A stretch of 64,000 nucleotides of DNA from Gordius sp. MW1 (GCA_964036665.1 OZ038528.1:16417245-16481244), one strand, 5' to 3'; positions 37,683-49,221 are shown, numbered from the stretch's first letter. A program made the numbers and translations. Notes: generated by a model not told the origin, from the sequence alone.

Positions 37683-37849
37683 CATGGGCGGAGCCAGGGG
37701 GCGGCCGCCCCCCCCCCCTAAATGACGAAAAAATTTTCAATGTAAAAACCCTTTAAAACTAAAAAAAATTATGTTTTGCCCCCCCCCCCCTAATTGAACT
37801 TTTAAACGTTCCGCCCCCTTCCTTAATCCAAATCCTGGTAACGCCCATG
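37683..37849. mobile_element. MITE of the CATGGGCGTAGCCA family (copy 4)
   Basis: Starts CATGGGCGGAGCCAGGG and ends CCTGGTAACGCCCATG, with two C runs inside; opposite internal orientation to copy 7. Confidence 0.75.
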
Positions 37850-37935
37850 GATTAATTAATTATCATTCGAGTGTAAGTTTAAAAAAAAAATTATTTAATT
37901 GTAAAATAACGGCCTAGCAATCCGAATATGTTAGG

Positions 37936-38640
37936 GAACCGGTCAAAGACGCACAGAAATAGCATCGAAATTCGTCATGATTGCTCAGATTTGCTCAGGA
38001 GTTTTTTGATATCTTCGATTTTTCATCAGAATTTAACGGGAACCGGTCAAAGGAGCACAGAAATAGGGGCGAAACTCGTCATGACTGCTCAGGATGAATT
38101 TAACATATTGTCTTAGCACAAAATATTTTATATTAACATGTCCTAGTGAAATCATAACAAGTAAATATATGGGTTAGGGTAAGGGTTTGGGTTATAATAA
38201 CAAAGTGTGCTCCTTTCCTGATGAGCTCTGATGAGCTTTTTTGACCCCCACTCTTACTTATAATAAAAGTCAATGTATGGAAAGATTTTATTGTATAATT
38301 TAGCACTAATATTTTTTAAATACCAACTATGGATTTTTATAAAATGACATTTTATTTATTCTGATGTTTTTTCATACTTATAATAAAAGTCAATCATGTA
38401 TGAAAAAATACGATTGTATCAATTTGTTTATATACATGTGATAAAATTGCATGATGTATATTGACATTTTAATGAGGGAAAGATTTCTTGATTTGGGTTA
38501 GGGTTATTTTAAATTATTAATACACCCTTCTTTGTGCAAATTCTTCTTAGAATTAGGTTTGATAGTTTTGCCTTGATTTATTTGCAATAAACAAAGTGTG
38601 CTCCTTTTTTCCTGATGAGCTCCTTTGACCCCCACTCATA
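37936..38640. mobile_element. Cluster of MITEs with GGTCAAAGGAGCAC-type ends and TTAGGG-like interior
   Basis: Left ends ACCGGTCAAAGACGCACAGA (about 37941) and ACCGGTCAAAGGAGCACAGA (about 38041) face right ends GTGTGCTCCTTTCCTGATGA...TTTTGACCCCCACTC (38207-38252) and GTGTGCTCC...CTTTGACCCCCACTC (38597-38635). The interior has GGGTTAGGGTAAGGGTTTGG and similar telomere-like text. A relative with the same ends lies at 56392-56580. Confidence 0.6.
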
Positions 38641-38884
38641 TATCATGGGGGTAGTCATTGAGTTTTTAGCAAAAATGCGTGTATACTTATCGAATTTATA
38701 AATAAAATATAAACTTCAAAAGAACATGAGATTGCCTCTTTCCCTCCCCCCCTGAATTCAAATCTAGAATAAGTCCATGACAACTTTAGGTCTGTGTGTA
38801 TAATGGACCACAAAATTCAGTCCTTAGTCAAATTAGATTAACTTTTATAGCTTTATAGGCTCAACAATTCTTTTACTTAAAAGC

Positions 38885-39115
38885 ATTGGCGTAGTTGGGG
38901 GGGGGGGGCAAGGGTGTCAAGGCCCCCATGAGTGTAGCCAGGTTTTGGATTAGGGGGGGGGGGCTTAACATATAAAAGTTCAATTAGGGGGGGGGGGGGG
39001 GGGGGGGGAGCGAGGCAAAACATAAATTTTTTTAATTTTTAAGGATTTTTGCATTGAAATTTTTATATTCATTTAGGAGGCCCCAAAAAAGCGAAATCCT
39101 GGTGCCCCCCCCCCA
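38885..39115. mobile_element. MITE of the CATGGGCGTAGCCA family (copy 5, with long G runs)
   Basis: A head GGCGTAGTTGGGG near 38887 and a second head CATGAGTGTAGCCAGG at 38928 suggest two overlapping or nested copies. A G run of more than 20 bases (about 38988-39008) lies inside; its exact length may be an assembly or sequencing estimate. Confidence 0.5.
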
Positions 39116-39154
39116 AGAAAAAACCCCAAGCAATTATTTGATATATGGTAATTT

Positions 39155-39324
39155 TATGGGCGTAGCTAAGGGGGGCGGGGGCAGGGAGCGGCGGCTGCTT
39201 TTTCTAAATCCAAAAAGTTGATAAAATTGATTAAAATTATGGCTAAAATTTCAACAAATGATCTTTTGCCTCTCCCTTAATCATTTTTACCCCTTTTCTA
39301 ATTCCAATTCCGGCTACATCCATG
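39155..39324. mobile_element. MITE of the CATGGGCGTAGCCA family (copy 6)
   Basis: Starts TATGGGCGTAGCTAAGG and ends CCGGCTACATCCATG. The body resembles copy 1 (28021-28181), including AAATTGATTAAAATTATGG. Confidence 0.7.
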
Positions 39325-40245
39325 CGTAATTTAATTAATATTAATTATTTTTATAAGTTTGTAAGTAAATAAATATTTTATTAAGCTAAGTGACTTATTT
39401 ATATAAAATTTTCGCTTTGTTATTCCTTAACAAACAATGAAAAAACAGGCAATTAAAACTTAACTCTTCAAAAGCCAAATATGTATAGTGTCTTATTTGA
39501 GATTGGGGCCATACAAATTGTTATAAATCGCTATATAGTTTTATCAATGGTATCATTTTACTAAAATTAACATTTTCTTTTCTTGCCAATATACCCATTC
39601 CATTTTGGGCATTATTTCTACAAACTAACTCTACGCCATATAATTTCATGTAGCCATCAAAAAACTTTTTAATTAGATACTTTAGTTGTTTTTTAATTAG
39701 AACATTTTTCATTATGAATAAAATAAATTTTGTTGTGGGTAATTTCGCTTAGAGACCTGAATCTGAATAGCATTAAAAAAGAAACAACGAGCAGGGGACT
39801 GGCCTTTAACCTAGCAGTGGCGGGCTGTGCATAGATAAAAGAAAGGCCCGCAGAGCCCGTAACAAAATTATATAGATTTTTGTGTATTTTAAAGTATAAA
39901 CAAAGATTTTAAGAGATTTGTTATCAGGAGCATTAGAGGGCTTTAAAAAATAATTATAGTTATAATAATAATATTTCGTCCTATTCAAGGACATCTTCAG
40001 ATTAAAACAAAATTAAATTGATAAATAAAATAATGCAAATAAATGGAACGTTCTATAGGTAGGTTAATATTATAATGTAAGAATGGATACAGGTTATCTT
40101 CATTGAGTGTAGGGCGTAACCTTCTATAGAAGTAAGATTTTAAGGTTTTTCTTTCAAAATAAGTTTAGGTGTTAATTAAAATGATTGTTTTCAAATTGTG
40201 ATTCTGTTGGATTAAATGATTTGAAATAGAGGTTAAATTAGCGTT

Positions 40246-40345
40246 TGGACCATATAATGCCGCAGATGTTCTGTGAGCCGTGTTCCAAAGTTTCTTTCTG
40301 TTTCCCCAATATAAAATTATTGCATTATTTACAAGTTATTTTAGA
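40246..40345 (-). pseudogene. Penelope-like element fragment, GIY-YIG endonuclease
   Basis: Minus-strand translation gives YIGETERNFGTRLTEHLRHY, a clear GIY-YIG endonuclease block (YIG, then Arg in R-T-L and HL) of the kind carried by Penelope-like retroelements. An upstream Cys-rich block (TCK..CNN) is in another frame and interrupted by TAA, so the copy is dead. Confidence 0.6.
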
Positions 40346-40542
40346 TATTAGGTTGTTAGTAGTAGGAAATGATTGGTAATTATTTTGTATAATATTTAAT
40401 AAAGACTGTTGAGTTCCTGACTAATATAATTTTGTTTATATAATTGTTCCGTAAAATGTGTTTTATGTTTCGTATGAAACTATAAGGAATATATTGATAT
40501 TGTGGAAAAGTTATAAAAACTTTATCATGATTATTGTGCATT

Positions 40543-40712
40543 CATGGGCGTAGCCAGGTTATGGATTAGGGTGGGGGCAAAACGTTTAAAAGTTTAATTA
40601 GAGGGGGGCACAACATAATTTTTTTAATTTTCAACGTTTTTGCATTGAAAAATTTTTTTTCTCGTAATTTAGGGGGGGGGGGGCAGCCGCCCCCCTCCTG
40701 CCTACACCCATG
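40543..40712. mobile_element. MITE of the CATGGGCGTAGCCA family (copy 7)
   Basis: Starts CATGGGCGTAGCCAGG and ends CCTGCCTACACCCATG. It lies between the two Penelope-like fragments. Confidence 0.75.
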
Positions 40713-40889
40713 TGTGCGTTGTTTTTGGATTGAAACATTGATGTAAAATATCAGAAAATAAGTGGAGTGGATATTTTAATATACTAAATGTCTCAAATAA
40801 ATATATAATTTCTTTTCATGCTTCTGGACAGGATGATAAATTGATTGCCCTATTCAAAAGAAAATGTAAACTATTGACTTTTAATTTAA

Positions 40890-41087
40890 AAGGTGTAACT
40901 TTTTTTAGACGTTTTAGTCACTAAAAATCAAGATTCCTTTTATACCGAAGTTTATCATAAACCAACTGAATCGCGTTGTAATTATGTTTCTTTTAATAGT
41001 TTTACACCTTTAGTGTATGGGCTTAATGTTTACACAACATTTCAACAAATTTATGTAAACCTTATTTTACACCAGATGTCTATATAA
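40890..41087 (+). pseudogene. Penelope-like element fragment, end of reverse transcriptase
   Basis: Plus-strand translation from about 40903 reads FLDVLVTKNQDSFYTEVYHK followed by PTESRCNYVSF, matching the F-LDV-V...VYRKPT block just after the catalytic part of Penelope/related reverse transcriptases. The frame closes at a TAA near 41085. It is on the opposite strand to the endonuclease fragment at 40246-40345, so these are separate or rearranged copies. Confidence 0.55.
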
Positions 41088-41173
41088 GGTTTTTAAAATC
41101 CAAATTTAAATTAATTGCTATAATTTATATAAATTGGAATTTTTTTTGTTTTTTTCTATTTAGCTCTTATAAA

Positions 41174-41715
41174 ATGTCAACACAATTTTCTCCTAAACTA
41201 GAGACACGATCTGACAAAATTTCTAAGTTAATGGGAAAATACCTTTTAAAAAGATACACAATGTTAGCAACAACTTGTCCTGTATGTGATGTAAGGTGTA
41301 ATAAACATTTCATGTTTGAAGTGATTACAAATTATACCTATATATATTGAAAATATTTCTATTAGACCATTTTATTGCGAAAACCAGATGGTAAAGATTA
41401 TTGTATAGGTTGCTCTGAAATTGATAATTATATACCTGATGTAATAACAGGTATTTAATTTATAAATATATTAATCAGATTTTAGATAATGACTTTATAC
41501 CAAAGCCTGCTCAGAATTTGTATACCAGTTACAAGAAAGACTTTTATGATGATAAGATAGGCTCACATGTTAACAGTTTTTCAAGAGAATACCTTAATAA
41601 CATGTTAAAAAAACGTCTTGAAAAATCATCAGCATCATTAATTGAAGAAGAATCTCCTGATAATCAAATTAAAATTTTAGAAGTTATCAAAAAATGCCTT
41701 GAGCTTCTTGACTGA
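41174..41715 (+). CDS. ZNRD2: ZNRD2 / SSSCA1 (UPF0148 zinc-ribbon protein)
   Basis: Three exons, 41174-41290, 41366-41450 and 41486-41715, have GT/AG introns of 75 and 35 bp and give one open frame of about 143 residues from ATG to TGA (stop at 41713-41715). Exon 1 carries the family block KISKLMGKYLLKRYTMLATT followed by CPVC. Exon 2 has TILLRKPDGKDYCIGC. Together these make the two CxxC halves of the zinc ribbon typical of SSSCA1/ZNRD2. Exon 3 ends in a helical segment (REYLNNMLKKRLEKSSA..., then ILEVIKKCLELL) matching the C-terminal helix of the family. In vertebrates this protein is linked to mitosis and centromere/tankyrase biology; no role can be read from this sequence. A second candidate acceptor at 41478 would introduce an early stop, so the one at 41485 is chosen. 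It is a compact single-copy gene between transposon debris. Confidence 0.85.
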
Positions 41716-42289
41716 GATGAAATATTTTCAAATGGCAATGATCTGTGTTTGGCTATTTATAAGACTTGATTAAATTTACTTGATTAATATATAAATTGAT
41801 TAACTTGCAAACGATTTGTTTGTTTATGTGTGTACTGATACTTATTTATACAATGTTAAAGGTTATTTTAGATTATTATAACTTTATTCAGTGTAAGGGG
41901 TTAGATGATTATATTATTTTCTAGATATCAAAGAGTTCTTTCTGATTTCCTGTGATGTTTTTGCAAATGCATCATAAAATGTTTTAATAATAATTTTTCC
42001 TTTCAAATTTATTTGAGTCAATTATCCATTGGTATAATTCATAAAGAATAAACTCAGGTTGTGTAAGCTAAAAATAAAAATATTAAGGGTATTTAAAAAA
42101 ACTAAAAATCATAATATATAACTAGTACATCTATAGATAAATTTTTTGAAAGCTTCCTCAAAAATTAATATTTTCTATAGTTTATCAATCTAAAATCATA
42201 TTTTTTTTATTATCTGTAAAGATATTGCAAACACGTTTTAAATCTTGTCCTTCAGATAAAATAAAGTTAAATCTTTCCAATGATCTAAG

Positions 42290-43021
42290 TCGGGCGCGTA
42301 GCCAGGATTTTCTCAAGGGGGAGAGGGGATTGCCAGATTTTTTTATATTTAATTTAAAAAAAAGTTGGGCACTCTCGGCTTAAGGGCCGGGCAGGCAACT
42401 GTCCTAAATTTAGATTTTCAAGTAGGCCTGGGCTGGCACCATAACAAGATTGGGGCAATGCGGGCTTAATGAGACTTTTTTTTATATAGTTTACTGTTTT
42501 TTGTCACTTTTTATTAAAATTCAAGAATTAAATCAAAATTTCTTGAAAATATGACAAAATTAACGCTTGAAAATTAAAATATTTGGGCCCGGCTGTTCAG
42601 ACATTTCTAGCAATAGTCATTTAATTTTTCATTTGCCCAGCGATTGTCATTTTGAGATTTAACCTGAAGTAATAGCATTACCTATGATTTGTTATTATTG
42701 CAAATAACAGGGGGTTTGGAGGCGGAGCCCCCAACTGGGGTCTGGGTCGGGCGTATTGAAATAAGCTTTGAACCTCTTAAGTACGGAAAAACTACGATCG
42801 TTAATGCATGAGGTGATGGGAAGACAAAAAAGTGTGGTTAAAGCTATTTGTTGAAAATTTAATTTCAAATTCAAAGGTCTTTATATATAAGCATTTAAGG
42901 TATTTATAAGTGTCTTAGTTTTTTATCCAACTACAAATACTTTTAATCATTTTAATACTTTATTCAAATCAAACACTTTTTTTTAAATTTTAGCCAGGGG
43001 GGAGCCTTGGCTACGCCAGTG
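42290..43021. mobile_element. Longer element with CATGGGCGTAGCCA-type ends (copy 8)
   Basis: The left end GGGCGCGTAGCCAGG (about 42293) and the right end CCTTGGCTACGCCAGTGG (about 43005-43022) are inverted relative to each other. The ~730-bp interior has no open frame. It contains one G/C hairpin (GGAGGCGGAGCCCCC near 42719), related to the array at 35168. It could be two adjacent degraded copies instead. Confidence 0.45.
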
Positions 43022-43478
43022 GTCTGCATCATTTGTAGCTATATGTGACGTTTTCATTTACACATAGTACAAATTTAGGACTTTGGAATCTGAATGTTTC
43101 AAAGACGGAATTAAAAAGAGAATTCCTTTGTTTCAAACTATTTTATTTATTATTCGCGGAATATTTATTGTATTTAAAACGCGCGAAAAATATTAATTGA
43201 TTTAACTTTCTAGTATGGCTACATTTTGAATTTTATTAAATCACTATTAAACCAAAAAAAAAATTATATTATCATTCTACGAGCGATATCGAGGTAATCA
43301 AATATATTTGCTAAACCATGTTAATAAAATAACGATCTTAATTCGATATAATAATAAACCATAACGCGATGGTAATTAAAATTGCTCGCTCGAGATGGGT
43401 AATAAAATCTATTTTTATCGTAGAGGGATTTGGCACAATAGCGTATAATTACACAGGACAACAAATATTGACCTTGTG

Positions 43479-44635
43479 AAATCAACTGGAAAACGGGTAA
43501 CAGATTCTGGTAGAGTTTTTTGTGGGGATCACGAATATGTTTTTCTTTTTTGTTATATACGAGAAGTTTTTGAAATAATTGGTCTCAAAGTTGTAAAAAA
43601 GGTCGTTTTTGACCCTTTTTGACGATGAATACTGCGAAGATGAATCGAGAAAGTTAAAAAGTTAAAGTTCTAAACGATATTACAATTCCATTTTAAAAAT
43701 TTTAAAAAAAAATTTTTAATCTACCTGCAATAGTTTTAATTTTATGACGAAAATTCAATTACCCCCTTGTTAAATTCCCCTCCCTTATATGCATACATAA
43801 CACTATACCGCAAGTGCATGTGCGTAGTGTGAAAGAGCTAAATAGTAGGTCCAGCTTTCATAATGGGGGGGGGGCTGAGCAAAAAAAGGTCGCCAGGAAA
43901 AAATCCTATAGTTATAAATTAATAAAAAAAATTACATTTTTATTTTAAAATTAGGGGGGTGCAAATGAAACTAGGGGGGAGCGAAAAAAATTTATAGCAT
44001 TTAAGTGGGGGCAAAACACAATTTTTTTTTAAATTTTATATCGAAAAATTAAAAAAAAATCATTTAGGGGGGGCCCTCCCTGCCTACGCCCATGGTTCAT
44101 TTAAATTTTGCGAAGGGTATAATGAAAAATTTAAACATCTTTTAATAAAAGCCTTTATATGGCATCAAATCTAGCTTTTAAACAAGAGTAGAAGGAGTAA
44201 GCGGGAGGAGGTGTTGAGATTTTGATTGATGGATAGAGGCGTAGTAGTAGTAGTAAGAGTAGTGACCTACTATTTAGCTCTTTCACACTACGCACATGCA
44301 CTTGCGGTATAGTGTTATGTATGCATATAAGGGAGGGGAATTTAACAAGGGGGTAATTGAATTTTCGTCATAAAATTAAAACTATTGCAGGTAGATTAAA
44401 AATTTTTTTTTTAAATTTTTAAAATGGAATTGTAATATCGTTTAGAACTTTAACTTTTTAACTTTCTCGATTCATCTTCGCAGTATTCATCGTCAAAAAG
44501 GGTCAAAAACGACCTTTTTTACAACTTTGAGACCAATTATTTCAAAAACTTCTCGTATATAACAAAAAAGAAAAACATATTCGTGATCCCCACAAAAAAC
44601 TCTACCAGAATCTGTTACCCGTTTTCCAGTTGATT
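43479..44635. repeat. Long inverted repeat (foldback), arms about 373 bp, loop about 412 bp
   Basis: The left arm 43479-43851 begins AATCAACTGGAAAACGGGTA and ends GCTAAATAGTAGGTC. The right arm 44264-44635 begins GACCTACTATTTAGC and ends TACCCGTTTTCCAGTTGATT. I saw very few differences between arms. A DNA or RNA copy would fold into a long hairpin. Each arm has an open frame reading VTDSGRVFCGDHEYVFLFC toward FDPF and then a stop; it may be a captured gene scrap. The loop carries a MITE (43855-44094). Confidence 0.85.
43855..44094. mobile_element. MITE of the CATGGGCGTAGCCA family (copy 9), in the loop of the inverted repeat
   Basis: The right end CCCTGCCTACGCCCATGG is clear (44078-44095). 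The left end is reduced to CATAATGGGGG. Three G runs and AAATTTTTTT-type spacers match the other copies. Confidence 0.6.
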
Positions 44636-44645
44636 TTTTTTGTAG

Positions 44646-44712
44646 ACTAGTGTTATCTGCGTGTGTGGGGGGGGGGGGGGAAATAAACAAACAAACAAAC
44701 AAAAAATAAACA
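44646..44712. repeat. Simple repeats: G run and AAAC microsatellite
   Basis: GTGTGTGGGGG-type run followed by AACAAACAAACAAACAAA directly at the outer edge of the foldback right arm. Confidence 0.9.
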
Positions 44713-45219
44713 AGCTAATTAACAAACGTGTAAAACACCACAAACACCACAGTATCACCTAGAAATTATTATTCAAATGAATTAAAAAGTTTGTATTTAT
44801 TTAAATAGGATAGGATAGATAACCATAAATAAATTTATTTTGTAAGGCAATGCTTAATTAAGTTTGGATATTATTTTGTCTATATATGCTAACACTTAAA
44901 AATTTAACCATAATATTAATAAAAATTGAAATAAATATGAAATTAATAATTAAATTAGCATAATCGCTTAGTTAGCTACTTACTAAAAATGGAAGGGGGA
45001 AATGTTTTCGCGAGGGAAAATGTTAAATAAAGTTTCTTTTCATATAAATTTGCACAATTAAATTCGGAAATGTTTTGTCGAAAATTTAATTAAAAAATAA
45101 AATGTATATATTATCTTTCCAGGTCTTAATAATTGTCTTAAAATCTTTTATGCAACTATACTATAATAAAATTTAGCCCATTTAATTTATTTAAGTAAAA
45201 GTTGTGGGGTTTATTTTTA

Positions 45220-45676
45220 TAAGTTTCTACCATCTTGACCGTGTGAGTGACACGTCTTGACTAATCTCTTTAGTTTTCGTAATTCGACTTGTCCTTTTCC
45301 CGTACACGGGGTCGTCGTCCTCTTCCTCTCTTCCCGGGTACCTCCATGTCCAGTACATTTCGATTTACGTCCTTCGTGTCCCTTCTTAGTATATGCCCAT
45401 ACCACCTTAGCCGATTTTGTTAAGTATATCCGCCATAGGTTCAATACCCATTTTTGTCATGAAAAAGTCATTCGTCATAGGGTCGAGCTTAGTATACCCC
45501 AAGCTCCACCGTATTATCTTCATCTCTGTGGCTTGTAATAGTTTTCCTCCCTGGTTTTAATGCCCATGTTTCACTTCCATAGAGTAACACCGGCCTTACG
45601 ACGGATTAGTTAGCTGTTTAACCATATTGGCATTTTCTTGTCGCACATTACACCGGATATACTTTGCCATTTAGGC
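45220..45676 (-). pseudogene. LINE reverse-transcriptase element, 3' part (split by the Gypsy insertion)
   Basis: The minus strand contains degenerate blocks seen in the C-terminal part of many endonuclease/reverse-transcriptase LINE proteins. Examples are a VTLWK/YGSETWA-like block near 45560-45590, and the Lys/Arg-rich R-KRW-D and LT-E-SHG(R)-RN tail near 45230-45400. Frames shift repeatedly. It continues after the LTR element at 50249, which shows that the Gypsy element inserted into this LINE. Confidence 0.6.
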
Positions 45677-45982
45677 TGTAGAGGCTACGGAATTAAATTA
45701 AACGCGCTAATTGGAATCAAAAACCTTCTTTCGCACGCTACTCTCCCTTGACCCCGTCTAGGCGAATTCTAACACGTTACTTTATTTAATAGCCCCTCGC
45801 TTGTACTTAACCATCACGTTATTTTTATTTTAATAGCCCCTCGCTTGTATTCAACCATCGGTTGATTATTCAAATGATAATGGGCTCGCGCAGCTACATA
45901 AGCACAACCTTTAAAACTAACACTATTATTATTCATTTTTTCGCAATAAGTATCTCTTCTAATTAATGAAATAACCACTTCA
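45677..45982 (+). repeat. 5' LTR of the Gypsy element
   Basis: 306 bp, TG...CA ends, with two internal copies of AATAGCCCCTCGCTTGTA (near 45789 and 45831). The following TTTGGTGACCC is the place expected for a tRNA primer-binding site. Confidence 0.9.
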
Positions 45983-45997
45983 TTTGGTGACCCAAAA

Positions 45998-46798
45998 ATG
46001 TCCACGCAACCATCTGATATGGAGGTTAAAAGCGAAAATGCCACATATTTTAAACTGCCACAGTTTAACAATATAAACCCCCGCTCATGATTCATCCAAA
46101 TAGAGGCTCTTTTCTTGGTAAGAAAGATAAAAAGCGAAGCTACCAAAGTTGGGTACTTAATAGAAGCCTTGCCATTGGAAATAACCATCGAAATTCAAGA
46201 CATCCTACAAAATATGCCCGACATTTTACCCTATACAACCATGAAAGCAGCCATCATAGACCGCACTAGCCAATCCGATTCTGCTAGACTTCGTGCTCTT
46301 CTCACAACTGTCGAATTAGGAGATCGCACCCCATCCCAGCTTCTGCGTTTCATGAAAAATCTTCTGGAAACGAATTCCATGGATGAACGAGTTCTTAAAG
46401 AACTTTGGTTAAAAAAACTTCCAAAAAACATGACCGGCATTTTGGCAATTGTTTCTGACGAGCAGTCCCTCTCCAAATTGGCCGAAACTGCGGACAAAAT
46501 TGTAGAGACCTACCACAACTCCACATGTCCAATTGTAAATGTAGTCACGGAAGATAAATCGACTCGGCTTAGGGAGATGATTGCAAAACTCACACAGGAG
46601 GTACAAAATTTAAAAATCTCAATCAATAGGCCACGTGATCGTTCCAACTCGAGACGCCGCAATCCCTCTACCGTTCGCCACCCTAGCGCGCATATTCAAC
46701 CAAATATACTTTGTTGGTACCATTACCGCTTTAAAGACAAGGCGCTCAAATGCGTGCAACCTTGCGCATTTAACCCCCCCCCCCCCTCGACAAACTAG
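45998..46798 (+). pseudogene. gag of the Gypsy element, early stop
   Basis: A frame opens with ATG at 45998 and is cut by TGA at 46088-46090 (codon 31). The same frame then stays open to 46796-46798. The main part is a helical capsid-like region with PSQLLRFMKNLL and LWLKKLPKNM, typical of Gypsy gag. It is followed by a basic Arg-rich stretch and a Cys/His knuckle of the form CWYHYRFKDKALKC, then a proline run over a C tract. Confidence 0.8.
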
Positions 46799-46799
46799 T

Positions 46800-47395
46800 A
46801 GACCACCCAGGGATGGCGACGCCTGGACTTGGTCTAAAACTTAGTCGCTTATTTTACATATTCGACAAATCCACGGGTTAGCGTTTTCTCATTGACACAG
46901 GCGCGGAAATTTCCGTTATTCCGCCTTCTCGAGACCATTCCTTGACCCCTTCATATGTGCAACTTCAGGCCGCCAATTCTACCCCTATCAAAACATATGG
47001 CCAAAAGCTTTTCACTTTGGACCTCGGCCTACGCAAATAATTTAGATGGATTTTTACAATAACAGACGTTAAACAGCCAATCATCGGAGCCGATTTTCTT
47101 AATCACTACCATCTAGTAGTTGATATAAAAAAGAAGAAGCTCTTCGACACTCAAACGACATTAACATCTGCAGGCAAGGCTACACTCGCTACGTCAATCA
47201 ACATACAAGTTGGGATAATTGGCACCTCCCCCATCAAATCACTACTTCAGAAGTATGCCTCCATAGTGTCCCCTTCTGATTATAAGGCTCAAGTAACTCA
47301 TAGCACTCAACACCATATCCACACCAACGGCCCCCCGGTTCGCTCACAAGGAGACTCTTCCCGGACAAGCTTAAGATTGCCTGAGACGAATTTAC
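46800..47395 (+). pseudogene. Aspartic protease region of the Gypsy element
   Basis: The retroviral-type protease motif FLIDTGAEISVIPP is encoded around 46885-46925 (Asp-Thr-Gly at 46894-46902). A TAG at 46879-46881 sits just before it and a TAA interrupts the frame near 47038. The later motif PIIGADFLNHYHLVVD (about 47078-47125) is the usual second protease landmark. Confidence 0.75.
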
Positions 47396-47397
47396 TC

Positions 47398-49221
47398 ACA
47401 TGCTCGAAATTGGTATAATCCGTCCCTCTAACAGTGACTGGTCCTCACCCCTGCACATGGTACCCAAGAAGGCCGCGGGAGATTGGAGACCTTGTGGCGA
47501 CTATCGCATGCTCAACAGTCGTACAATTCCCCACCTCCATGATTTTGCGCTGACCCTTTGCAATAAAACGGTATTCTCAAAGATCGACTTAGTCAGGGCA
47601 TACCACCAAATTCCAATGGCCCCCGAGGATATTTCTAAAACCGCCATCACAACCGTTCGGTCTTTTTGAATTTCTTCGCATCCCATTTGGCCTTCGCAAC
47701 GCTGCCCAGACGTTTCAACGCTTTATGGACCAAGTTTTTAGAGAACTTGACTTTGTTTTTGTTTACCTTGACGACGTACTCATCGCGAGTTCTTCCATTG
47801 ATGAACACCACAATCATATTAGAGTTAGACTGGTTTTTGAAAGACTCAAGTTTTCCGGGATTAAAATCAGTCAGGATAAATGCGTATGGTGCCAAAACGA
47901 AATTAATTTTTTGGGACACAAAATCACCCCTCAAGGTTTGTCACCCCTTCAGGACAAGGTGGAAGCAATCCTCAGTTTCCCACAGCCTACTTCGATGACT
48001 CAGTTGAGACCCTTCTTAGGGATGATTGATTTTTATAGACGGTTTATTCCAATGTGTGCCGATTTACTCAAACCTCTCACCGATTTGCTCGACGGTTCAA
48101 AGAAGACAATTTCCTGCACCCCGGAAGCTTCGACTGCTTTTAACAACGCCAAACTCGCTTTAAGCAATGTCGTGCCTCTCTCCCATCTTCAAAAAGACGC
48201 TCAACTCTCAATCACCACCGACGCCTTCAACTCAGCTGTAGGAGCCGTATTACATCAAACAACTAACGGTAATAGGCTGCCTTTGGCCTTTTTTTCCCAA
48301 AAGCTAACAAAAACTCAACAACGATACAGTGCATTCGGTCGCGAATTATTAGCAATATATTTAACAATCCGCCATTACCGCCATCTTTTAGAAGGTCATG
48401 AATTCACTATTTATACAGACCACAAGCCACTAACTTATGCTTTCAGTACACCTATTGACAAATACTCCCCGCGGGAGATTAGACAGTTGGACTATATTTC
48501 GCAATATACTACCGACCTCCAATATATAGCTGGCAAATCAAATGTAGTCGCTGACACCCTCTCAAGGTCTGAAATTAATTCCGTTGATTTTAAAGACAGG
48601 CCCCTAGTAGAAAGGTTAGCTTTGGCTCAGATGGAAGAAAAGTCGGCATTTCAGGACCTAAAGTCCCTAAAATTAACGCAACTTCCTATACCTGGTTCTG
48701 ATTTGACCGTGCAATGCGACATGTCCACAACCTCACCTCGACCACTCGTTCCAACTTCACTCAGACGCGTAATTTTTGATAACTTCCACAACTTATCACA
48801 CCCTGGTACGCGTGCAACACTTAAGCTGATTTCACGTCGATATGTTTGGCCCTCCATCAATATGGATGTAAGGAAATGGGCCAAATCATGCGTTGCTTGT
48901 CAAAAATCGAAGATTCATCGTCACATAAAAGCCCCTTTAGGCACATTTGCTGAACCTGACGCTCGATTTAGCCACATCCACGTCGATCTCGTTGGTCCAC
49001 TACCACCGTCGAATGGATATACCCACTTACTCACCATTATTGACCGTTTCACACGATGGCCTGTCGCCATGACGATCCGTGACACCTCAGCCCAAACGGT
49101 TGCAAAAGCTCTGATCAAGTATTGGATAGCTGACCTCGGAGTACCATCAAGCCTCACAACAGATAGAGGTCCCCAGTTTGAGTCCGAATTATTTCGGATC
49201 TCACGCAACTCCTTGGTGTAA
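47398..49221 (+). pseudogene. pol of the Gypsy element: reverse transcriptase, RNase H, integrase (frameshifted)
   Basis: RT fingers begin with [20 protein letters not shown] and [13 protein letters not shown] frameshift near 47665-47670 separates this from the palm with the catalytic YLDD (47764-47775). RNase H follows (TTDAFNSAVGAVLHQ and FTIYTDHKPLTYA). Integrase then shows its HHCC zinc region (H-LSHPGTRATLKLI ... CVACQKSK) and the first two catalytic Asp positions (HVDLVGPLPPS and TTDRGPQFES). A second frameshift occurs near 49200. Confidence 0.9.

Noticed and set aside
39521..39712. 63-residue minus-strand open frame with NGMGILARKEN
   Set aside because: A faint resemblance to a SET-domain start (G-G-x-A) is too short to support; no neighbouring exons found.
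45814..46188. 124-residue minus-strand open frame
   Set aside because: It is antisense to the LTR and gag start of the Gypsy element.
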